Assembly (NCBI RefSeq): GCF_016615955.1
Contig: NZ_CP067113.1
Location: 558,001-622,000 of the forward strand
DNA length: 64,000 bases
Source: Luteimonas sp. MC1750
Lineage (GTDB): Bacteria > Pseudomonadota > Gammaproteobacteria > Xanthomonadales > Xanthomonadaceae
Reading direction: 5' to 3'
Positions 26,866 through 33,806 of the stretch are shown here, one piece after another (position 1 is the first letter of the stretch; the number at the start of each line of letters is the position of its first letter). The notes beneath the pieces were generated by a model. The model was not told where the DNA came from. It searched no databases and saw nothing but the letters and a program-made list of their open reading frames with translations. The translations under genes were made by a program, and so were the position numbers.

Positions 26866-29340
26866 TCAGGCCGCTTCGCGCGTCCCGTCGGGTCGCTGGC
26901 CATCGTAGTACGTCGCCGCGCGCAGTTCGTGCGGCTCGAAGTCGTCGACGCTGATGGTGTCGAGCGTCATCGCGCGCAGGTCCTCCAGCTGCGTGCGCTC
27001 CTCCGCCGAGATCCAGCCCTCGCGCACGCCCTCGTCGAGCTGGCTGGCGAAGTCCAGCGCCTCGATGCCCTTGTTCTTCAGCGCCTTCAGGAACTTGCGC
27101 TCGACCGGCTCGGCCGCGATGGCCGCGGCCAGGTAGCTGTTGATGCGGCCGGCCGGGTTGTTCGCGCACGGCGTGGTGAACACGCCGGAGGCGAGGCGGT
27201 CGCGGCCTTCGTTCGGGGTCATCAGCAGCGCGGCGACGCGGTGGCCGAGGCGGTCGCCCGGGGCCACGGCGCGGCGGCCGAGCGGGAAGATCAGCATCCA
27301 CATCAGCCAGCCCACCGGACGGATCGGGAAGTTGCGCAGCGCGGCCGACAGCGCGGTTTCGATCTTGTGGATGCTGTCGTGGTAGGCCCAGGCCAGCAGC
27401 GGCTGGTCGGCGACCGGCGCGCCTTCGTCGTGGTGGCGCTTGAGCATCGCGCTGGTCATGTACAGGTGGCTCAGCACGTCGCCCAGGCGGCCCGACAGCG
27501 ACTCCTTGAACTTCAGCTTGCCGCCCAGCATCAGCATCGAAACGTCGGCCATCAGCGCCAGGTTGGCGGAGTGGCGGTTGAGGCGGCGGAAGTAGCGGCG
27601 GGTGTAGTCGTCGCCGGGCGCGCGGCCGAAGCGCGAGCCGGTGATCCCGAACCACACCGAGCGCACGGCGTTGGAGATCGCATAGCCGACGTGGCCGAAC
27701 AGCGCGCGGTCGAACGCTTCCACGCCTGCGCGCTCATCCGGATCCTGCGCCGCCTTCATCTCCTTCATCACCCACGGATGGCAGAGGATCGCGCCCTGGC
27801 CAAAGATCAGCAGGCTGCGGGTCATGATGTTGGCGCCCTCGACCGTGATCGCGATCGGCGAGGCCTGCCAGGCACGGCCGGCGAAATTGCGCGGGCCGAG
27901 GATGATGCCCTTGCCTCCGATGACGTCCATGACGTCCTTGGCGACCTCGCGGCCCATCTCGGTGCAGTGGTACTTGGCGATCGCCGAGGGCACCGCCGGC
28001 ACGTCGCCGCGATCGACCGCGGCGGCGGTGGCCTGCGACAGCGCGCTGATCGCGTAGGCCTTGCCGCCGATGCGCGCCAGCGCCTCTTCCACGCCCTCGA
28101 AGCGGCCGATCGACAGGCCGAACTGCTTGCGGATGCGCGCGTAGGCACCGGTGGTGACCGCGCCGGACTTGGCGCCGCCGCTGGCGGTGGAGGGCAGGGT
28201 GATCGAGCGGCCGATCGACAGGCACTCGCTGAGCATGCGCCAGCCTTCGCCGAAGCCGTTCTCCTCGCCGATGATCTGGCTCAGCGGCACGAACACCTCA
28301 TGTCCGCGGACGGGACCGTTCTGGAACGGCGAGTTGAGCGGGAAGTGGCGGCGGCCGACGTCCATGCCCTCGACGTCGCGCGGCACCAGCGCCAGGGTGA
28401 TGCCGATGTCGCGCACGTCGCCCAGCAGGCCATCCGGGTCGTACATGCGGAAGGCCAGGCCGATCAGCGACGCCACCGGTGCCAGGGTGATGTAGCGCTT
28501 GTCGAAAGTGAGCCTGACGCCCAGCACCTGGCCGCCGTCCCATTCGCCCTTGCAGACGATGCCGAAGTCGGGGATGGAGGTGGCATCGGAGCCCGCGAAG
28601 GGACCGGTCAGGGCGAAGCAGGGCACGTCGCGGCCGTCGGCCAGGCGCGGCAGGTAATGGTCCTTCTGCGCCCGGGTGCCGTAGTGCATCAGCAGCTCGC
28701 CCGGTCCGAGCGAGTTGGGCACGCCCACCGTCGAACTGACGACGCTCGAGATCGAGGCCAGCTTCTGGATCACCTTGTGGTGCGCCAGCGCGCTGAAGCC
28801 CAGGCCGCCGTACTCCTTGGGGATGATCATCCCGAAGAAGCGGTGGTCCTTCATGAACTGCCACATCTCCGGCGGCAGGTCGGCGCGCACGTGGGTGATG
28901 TCCCAGTCGTCGGTCATCAGGCAGAGCTGCTCGACCGGGCCGTCGAGGAAGGCCTGTTCCTCGGCGGTGAGCTGCGGCCTGGGCTGCGACATCAGCACGT
29001 TCCAGTCCGGCGCGCCCGAGAACAGTTCGCCCTCGAAGCCGACCGAGCCGGCCTCCAGCGCGATGCGTTCGGTCTGCGACAGCGGCGGCAGGATCCGCCG
29101 GAAGATCTTCAGCAGCGGCGCGGTCATCAGCGGCTTGCGGATGAAGGGCAGCAGCAGCGGAAGGGCGACCAGGACGGCGACCACGATGGCCGCGATGGTG
29201 GCGCCGCGGTGCGCGCCCAGCAGCCAGCACGCGGCGAGGGCGGCGGCGGTGATCGCGGCCCAGGTGGCCAGGCGCATGCGGTGGTAGGCGGCGAAGGCGC
29301 CGACCAGTACCAGGACGAGGAAGGGGACGACGATACTCAT
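26866..29340 (-). CDS. fadE: Acyl-CoA dehydrogenase FadE (membrane-anchored long form)
   Basis: First step of fatty-acid beta-oxidation: acyl-CoA to trans-2-enoyl-CoA. It is 824 residues, close to E. coli FadE and about twice the length of ordinary acyl-CoA dehydrogenases. Two or three N-terminal hydrophobic helices (about 1-65) suggest membrane attachment. The dehydrogenase core follows (IPKEYGGLGFSALAHH, FALTGPFAGSDATSIPD, GGKGIILGPRNFAGRAW, IMTRSLLIFGQGAI). The long C-terminal domain (DUF1974-like) is present to the end. The start MSIVVPF is at 29340; longer frames run into the divergent TetR region. Likely repressor target: the adjacent TetR gene. Confidence 0.96.
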   Translation of the reverse strand: MSIVVPFLVLVLVGAFAAYHRMRLATWAAITAAALAACWLLGAHRGATIAAIVVAVLVALPLLLPFIRKPLMTAPLLKIFRRILPPLSQTERIALEAGSVGFEGELFSGAPDWNVLMSQPRPQLTAEEQAFLDGPVEQLCLMTDDWDITHVRADLPPEMWQFMKDHRFFGMIIPKEYGGLGFSALAHHKVIQKLASISSVVSSTVGVPNSLGPGELLMHYGTRAQKDHYLPRLADGRDVPCFALTGPFAGSDATSIPDFGIVCKGEWDGGQVLGVRLTFDKRYITLAPVASLIGLAFRMYDPDGLLGDVRDIGITLALVPRDVEGMDVGRRHFPLNSPFQNGPVRGHEVFVPLSQIIGEENGFGEGWRMLSECLSIGRSITLPSTASGGAKSGAVTTGAYARIRKQFGLSIGRFEGVEEALARIGGKAYAISALSQATAAAVDRGDVPAVPSAIAKYHCTEMGREVAKDVMDVIGGKGIILGPRNFAGRAWQASPIAITVEGANIMTRSLLIFGQGAILCHPWVMKEMKAAQDPDERAGVEAFDRALFGHVGYAISNAVRSVWFGITGSRFGRAPGDDYTRRYFRRLNRHSANLALMADVSMLMLGGKLKFKESLSGRLGDVLSHLYMTSAMLKRHHDEGAPVADQPLLAWAYHDSIHKIETALSAALRNFPIRPVGWLMWMLIFPLGRRAVAPGDRLGHRVAALLMTPNEGRDRLASGVFTTPCANNPAGRINSYLAAAIAAEPVERKFLKALKNKGIEALDFASQLDEGVREGWISAEERTQLEDLRAMTLDTISVDDFEPHELRAATYYDGQRPDGTREAA

Positions 29341-29395
29341 GGCATGGTCTCCGCGAGCATTGCGCCCGCCTTGGCTGATGGAGGCCAGCGTGTAC

Positions 29396-29410
29396 TCCGC
29401 CAATGGCGGA
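29396..29410. promoter_or_regulatory. Inverted repeat, candidate TetR operator 1
   Basis: TCCGCC-AAT-GGCGGA: perfect 6-3-6 palindrome in the divergent fadE/TetR gap. It is 56 bases from the fadE ATG and could block fadE transcription. Confidence 0.5.
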
Positions 29411-29425
29411 ATCCCCTGGACTGGC

Positions 29426-29443
29426 CCATACGGGCGAGTATGG
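29426..29443. promoter_or_regulatory. Inverted repeat, candidate TetR operator 2
   Basis: CCATAC-GGGCGA-GTATGG: perfect 6-6-6 inverted repeat, near the centre of the gap. GTATGG recurs at 29505 in GTATGGATAC, itself an imperfect palindrome 11 bases before the TetR ATG. Confidence 0.5.
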
Positions 29444-29524
29444 ACATCGCCGCGGCGGCCTGTCAACGCGTCCGTGGGCTCCCGGCGCTGTCCCGCACCC
29501 AAGCGTATGGATACACTCGGCGGC

Positions 29525-30106
29525 ATGAAGACCACCGCCGCCAAGGGTGAACGCAGCCGGCTCAGCGCCGGGGACTGGGCCGAGGCCGCGCTGGACCTCA
29601 TCGCCGAGCAGGGGGTCTCCGCGCTCGCGGTGGAACCGCTGGCGCGCCGGCTGGGCGTGACCAAGGGCAGCTTCTACTGGCACTTCCCGTCGCGCGACGC
29701 GCTGCTGCAGGCGGCGCTTGAACGCTGGGAGGCCTACGAGGAGCAGGATGTCTTCGGAAAGCTCGAAGCCGTCCCGGACCCGCGCGACCGCCTGCGCGCG
29801 CTGTTCCAGATGGTGGCGCGCGAGTTCAAGTCGCACATCGTGTACAGCGCGCTGCTGAAGGCGCCCGACCATCCGGCGGTCCAGCCGGTGATCGGCCGCG
29901 TGTCGCAGCGCCGCCTGGACTACCTCACGGCGTCCTTCCGCCAGGCCGGGCTTGGGCGGACCGAGGCGCGCCATCGCGCGCGGCTGACCTACGCCGCCTA
30001 TGTCGGCTTCCTCCAGCTCAACCTGCAGCTGCACCAGGCGCGCATGCCGCAGGAGGAGTTCGACGAGTACGTGTCGCACATGGAGCGCACGCTCGTCCCC
30101 GGTTGA
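29525..30106 (+). CDS. TetR/AcrR-family transcriptional regulator
   Basis: Protein of 193 residues. The N-terminal helix-turn-helix (about 15-60) has ALDLIAEQGVSALAVEPLARRLGVTKGSFYWHF, given here in family terms: ALDLIAEQGVSAL, then LARRLGVTKGSFYWHF. The C-terminal ligand domain is variable. It is divergent from fadE, so the natural hypothesis is a fatty acyl-CoA-responsive repressor of fadE and of itself. The inverted repeats at 29396, 29426 and 29505 are possible binding sites. The start at 29525 is the first ATG giving the standard N-terminal length. Confidence 0.93.
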   Translation: MKTTAAKGERSRLSAGDWAEAALDLIAEQGVSALAVEPLARRLGVTKGSFYWHFPSRDALLQAALERWEAYEEQDVFGKLEAVPDPRDRLRALFQMVAREFKSHIVYSALLKAPDHPAVQPVIGRVSQRRLDYLTASFRQAGLGRTEARHRARLTYAAYVGFLQLNLQLHQARMPQEEFDEYVSHMERTLVPG

Positions 30107-30163
30107 GACGCCGGTGCGCCGCGCGATGACGCGGTGCAGCACGGCGGCACGGTCCCCGCTCGC

Positions 30164-30169
30164 TAGAAT
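30164..30169 (+). promoter_or_regulatory. -10 box of pckG
   Basis: TAGAAT, 43 bases before the pckG ATG. No convincing -35 box 17 bases upstream. Confidence 0.45.
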
Positions 30170-30212
30170 TGCGGGTCCTGCCTGAAAAAAGCGCACTCCG
30201 GAGGCGCGAGAC

Positions 30213-31997
30213 ATGATTGCAGTTCCCCAGCAGGGCGCGGAAGCGTCGCCCGGCACCCGGCTTGCGTCCCTGCAGCAGTGGGTCGACGAAGTCGCCGCGC
30301 TGACCCGCCCCGACCGCGTGGTCTGGTGCGACGGAAGCGACGCCGAAGCCGCCACCCTGCAGGCGGCCATGATGGCCGACGGCACCCTTCTGCCGCTCAA
30401 CCAGGACACCCATCCCGGCTGCGTGCTGCACCGCTCCCATCCCGACGACGTCGCCCGCGTGGAGCACCTGACCTTCGTCTGTCATGAGAACAGCGAGGAC
30501 GCCGGTCCGAACAACCACTGGATGGCCCCGGCCGAGGCACACGCAACGATCGACGCGCTGTTCGACGGCTGCATGCAGGGCCGCACCCTGTACGTCGTGC
30601 CGTACTGCATGGGCCCGGTCGACTCGCCGCTGGCGCGCTGCGGCGTGGAGATCACCGATTCGCCGTACGTGGTGGCCAACATGCGGCTGATGACGCGCAT
30701 GGGCGCCGCCGCGCTGGCGCGCATCGAGCGCGAGGGCGCCGAGGGCAAGCCGCTGGTCCGCGGCCTGCACTCCACCGGCGAGCTCGACCCCGGCCGCCGC
30801 TACATCATGCATTTCCCCGACGAGCTGGTGATCAAGTCCTACGGCTCGGGCTACGGCGGCAACGCGCTGCTCGGCAAGAAATGCCATGCGCTGCGCATCG
30901 CCTCGCACCAGGCGCGCCACGAGGGCTGGCTGGCCGAGCACATGCTGATCGTCGGCATCGAGAATCCACAGGGCGAGGTGCACTACGTGGCCGCCGCCTT
31001 CCCGAGCGCCTGCGGCAAGACCAACCTGGCCATGCTGATCCCGCCGGAGGCCTACCGCGAGCAGGGCTGGAAGGTGTGGACGGTCGGCGACGACATCTGC
31101 TGGATGCATCCGGGCGAGGACGGCCGCCTGTGGGCGATCAATCCCGAGGCCGGGTTCTTCGGCGTCGCGCCGGGCACCTCGGAGAAGTCCAACCCGAACG
31201 CGCTGCACAGCATCGAGCGCGACACCATCTTCACCAACGTGGCGGTGACCGACGACGGCCAGCCGTGGTGGGAAGGCCTGGACAAGCGCATTCCGGCGCA
31301 CGATTGGCAGGGACGTCCATACGACGCTGCGAATGGCCCGGCCGCGCATCCCAACTCGCGCTTCACCGTGAGCGCCAGGCAGTGCCCGACCTGGTCACCG
31401 CGCGCCGAGGATCCGCAGGGCGTGCCGATCAGCGCCATCGTGTTCGGCGGCCGCCGGTCGAGTCTGGTGCCGCTGGTGTTCGAGTCGCGCGACTGGGCAC
31501 ACGGCGTGCTCGTGGGCGCGGCGATGGGTTCGGAGACCACGGCTGCGGCCACCGGCGCCGTCGGCGTGATGCGCCGCGACCCGATGGCGATGAAGCCGTT
31601 CTGCGGCTACAGCTTCGCCGACTACTTCGCGCACTGGCTGTCCTTCGACAGGCCGGGCGCGAAGCTGCCGAAGATCTTCCACGTCAACTGGTTCCGCAAG
31701 GACGCCGACGGCCGCTTCATGTGGCCGGGCTTCGGCGACAACCTGCGTGTGCTGGAGTGGATCATCGGCCGCGTCGAGGGCGGGGCGGCGGCGGTCGAGA
31801 CGCCGATCGGACACCTACCGACGCACGATGCCCTGCGCCGTGACGGCCTCGAGCTCGACGACGCGGTGATGCAGGAGCTGCTGCGCGTCGACGAGGCGGG
31901 CTGGCAGGCGGAATCGGCCGAAGTCGCGGCTTACCTGGACGAGCTCGGCGTGCCTGCCGACTCGCCGCTGCGCACCAGCCTCCAGGCCGCGGCCTGA
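30213..31997 (+). CDS. pckG: Phosphoenolpyruvate carboxykinase (GTP)
   Basis: Converts oxaloacetate plus GTP to phosphoenolpyruvate, the entry step of gluconeogenesis. It is 594 residues, the GTP-type length. The nucleotide-binding P-loop FPSACGKTN includes C267, the reactive cysteine of this family. Metal and substrate residues are in WTVGDDICWMHPG; MHFPDELVIKSYGSGYGGNALLGKKC is in the N-terminal half, noted here in parts as YGSGYGGNALLGKKC. GGAGG lies 9 bases before the ATG. It follows the fadE/TetR pair, which fits growth on fatty acids, though the link is inference. Confidence 0.97.
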   Translation: MIAVPQQGAEASPGTRLASLQQWVDEVAALTRPDRVVWCDGSDAEAATLQAAMMADGTLLPLNQDTHPGCVLHRSHPDDVARVEHLTFVCHENSEDAGPNNHWMAPAEAHATIDALFDGCMQGRTLYVVPYCMGPVDSPLARCGVEITDSPYVVANMRLMTRMGAAALARIEREGAEGKPLVRGLHSTGELDPGRRYIMHFPDELVIKSYGSGYGGNALLGKKCHALRIASHQARHEGWLAEHMLIVGIENPQGEVHYVAAAFPSACGKTNLAMLIPPEAYREQGWKVWTVGDDICWMHPGEDGRLWAINPEAGFFGVAPGTSEKSNPNALHSIERDTIFTNVAVTDDGQPWWEGLDKRIPAHDWQGRPYDAANGPAAHPNSRFTVSARQCPTWSPRAEDPQGVPISAIVFGGRRSSLVPLVFESRDWAHGVLVGAAMGSETTAAATGAVGVMRRDPMAMKPFCGYSFADYFAHWLSFDRPGAKLPKIFHVNWFRKDADGRFMWPGFGDNLRVLEWIIGRVEGGAAAVETPIGHLPTHDALRRDGLELDDAVMQELLRVDEAGWQAESAEVAAYLDELGVPADSPLRTSLQAAA

Positions 31998-32006
31998 GTC
32001 GGCAGG

Positions 32007-32033
32007 ACCCGGCGGCCGACCAGGCCGCCGGGT
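32007..32033. terminator. Hairpin between pckG and sulfotransferase (convergent)
   Basis: 11-bp perfect stem ACCCGGCGGCC/GGCCGCCGGGT with loop GACCA, in a 40-base gap between convergent genes. It lacks a T-run, so it is a probable bidirectional terminator. Confidence 0.65.
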
Positions 32034-32037
32034 GCCG

Positions 32038-33624
32038 TCAGCCGCAATCGATCCCGGCGTCTTCCAGCATCGCCCGCAGCGGCTGCAGCTGCGCCTCGTA
32101 GCGCTTCCAGCGCCCGAGCGCGGTGGTGTACATCTTCGCCCGCACCTGGACCGCGCTGGCCGTGGTGACCGGCGCGGCGTTCTTCTCGAAGGACAGGCAG
32201 GCGTCGTCCCAGTCCAGCCCGCAGTGGGCGATGAGCGCGCGGCTGTCGGCTTCCTGCTCCGCCACCAGGGACTCGTACCGCACCTCGTGGATGCGGCCGG
32301 GGAAGGCGGCCTTCCAGTGGGCCATCAGCCTGTCGAACAGGATGTAGTAATGGCCGATGTCCAGCAGGTCGTACGAGTAGTCGAAGTAGGGCGACTCGGG
32401 CGCGAACAGCTGCCTGAAATTGCTCAGGCAGGTGTCCAGCGGATGCCTGCGGACGCAGACGAGCTTCGCCTCGGGCAGCGCACAGGCGATGTAGCCGAGG
32501 TAGAGGAAGTTGTGCGGCAGCTTGTCGGTGAACCGCGGCCGTGAGCCGGTGAAGGCCCGCGTGCTGGCCACGTAGTCGTCGCCGAGCTGGCGCCAGTCGA
32601 TGGGCCTGGCCGTGGCGCGCGCGATGTGCTCCGGGTTGAACATCTCGAACGAGGGGCCGCCCATGGCGCGCTTCCACACCGACGCGAAGTTGTGGAGTTC
32701 GCCTGCCGACTGCACCTGCGGATGGCTGGACACGATGCGGTCGACGAGCGTGGTGCCGGTACGCGGCATGCCGACGATGAAGACCGGATCGCGGGCCTCG
32801 CTGCCCGTGGTGGTGGCGGGCGACCACGGCTCGGGAAAGCCCGATGCCAGCGCGTCGAAGAGTTCGCGCTCGCGCGCCCTCGAGTAGCCCAGCATGTCGC
32901 GGGGCGCCGCCTTGCCGGTGACCATGCGGTCGAAGGCCGCCGCGTGGTCGCCGAGGTCCTCGAGCTCCTTGGCGAGCGCCATGTTGAGGAAGGTGGTCGC
33001 GGTCACCTTGCCCGTGGCGCCCGCGGCCAGCGCCGTGAGTCGCTCGATGTGGTTGGCGTCCGCCGTCTGCCGGCGCAGCTGGGACAGAGATTGGTGGGCC
33101 CGCCAGTGCTGCGGTTCCAGGCCGATGCAGGCTTCGAACTCGCGCTCGGCGCCGTCGATGTCGCCGAGGAAGGTCAGTGCGGTGCCCAGGTTGAAGCGCA
33201 CGCCCGGATTCGCAGGCGCAAGCCCGGCCGCGTGGCGGAAGGCGACGGTGGCGCGCTCGTAGGCGTGGCACTGCACCAGCACCACCCCGAGCGTGTCGAA
33301 GCCGGCGGCGCTGTCGCGCGGCAGGAGCCGCTCGGCCTCGCCGGCGGCGGCGAGCGCCGCGTCGTAGTCCTGCGACGACGCGCAGGCGCGCGCGAGATAG
33401 AGGTGGAAATCGGCGCGGCCGGGCGCGAGCGCGATGGCCTGCCTGAAGACATCCCGGGCTTCGAGGACGCGGTCCTGCTCGAGCATCGCCACGCCGGCGA
33501 TGAAGTGCACCTCGGGGTCGCCTGGATCCAGGTCGATCAGGCGCGCGGCGAGCGACTGCGCCTCGTCCCAGCGCTGACGCTGCAGGGCGGCGATCGCCCC
33601 CTGCTTGAGGACGCCAATGTCCAT
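32038..33624 (-). CDS. TPR-repeat sulfotransferase
   Basis: Protein of 528 residues. The N-terminal part (about 1-190) consists of TPR-like repeats (ARLIDLDPGDPEVHF, FRQAIALAPGRADFHLYLARA). The C-terminal part is a PAPS-dependent sulfotransferase with the 5' phosphosulfate loop VGMPRTGTTLVDRI and a 3' phosphate site in RRHPLDTCLSNF. It probably sulfates a protein or peptide; the substrate is not evident. The start at 33624 (MDIGVLKQGA) avoids an arginine-rich extension. A TonB-dependent receptor lies just upstream on the same strand but has its own terminator, so the pair may be co-regulated without being one operon. Confidence 0.9.
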   Translation of the reverse strand: MDIGVLKQGAIAALQRQRWDEAQSLAARLIDLDPGDPEVHFIAGVAMLEQDRVLEARDVFRQAIALAPGRADFHLYLARACASSQDYDAALAAAGEAERLLPRDSAAGFDTLGVVLVQCHAYERATVAFRHAAGLAPANPGVRFNLGTALTFLGDIDGAEREFEACIGLEPQHWRAHQSLSQLRRQTADANHIERLTALAAGATGKVTATTFLNMALAKELEDLGDHAAAFDRMVTGKAAPRDMLGYSRARERELFDALASGFPEPWSPATTTGSEARDPVFIVGMPRTGTTLVDRIVSSHPQVQSAGELHNFASVWKRAMGGPSFEMFNPEHIARATARPIDWRQLGDDYVASTRAFTGSRPRFTDKLPHNFLYLGYIACALPEAKLVCVRRHPLDTCLSNFRQLFAPESPYFDYSYDLLDIGHYYILFDRLMAHWKAAFPGRIHEVRYESLVAEQEADSRALIAHCGLDWDDACLSFEKNAAPVTTASAVQVRAKMYTTALGRWKRYEAQLQPLRAMLEDAGIDCG

Positions 33625-33746
33625 GGATGGATGTGATCCTGTCGTTGGGTCGGAGTGCGCGCGGCCAGCAGCGTGGCGGCGTCGGCACTGCGGAGGATCG
33701 ACATTATGCGGCATGCGCCAGGCCGGCCCGGCCCATTGCGCCCGCC

Positions 33747-33780
33747 ACAAAAAACTACAGCCCCTTTCGGGGCTGTAGTT
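33747..33780 (-). terminator. Intrinsic terminator of the TonB-dependent receptor gene
   Basis: Minus-strand 12-bp perfect stem AACTACAGCCCC/GGGGCTGTAGTT (33769-33780 with 33753-33764), loop GAAA, then a T-run of six. Confidence 0.93.
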
Positions 33781-33806
33781 CAGAGCACTAACGGAAGTTC
33801 GATGGA

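Noticed and set aside
26866..29664. Longer fadE frame beginning at 29664
   Set aside because: Adds 108 residues read through the divergent TetR gene; MSIVVPF at 29340 matches FadE.
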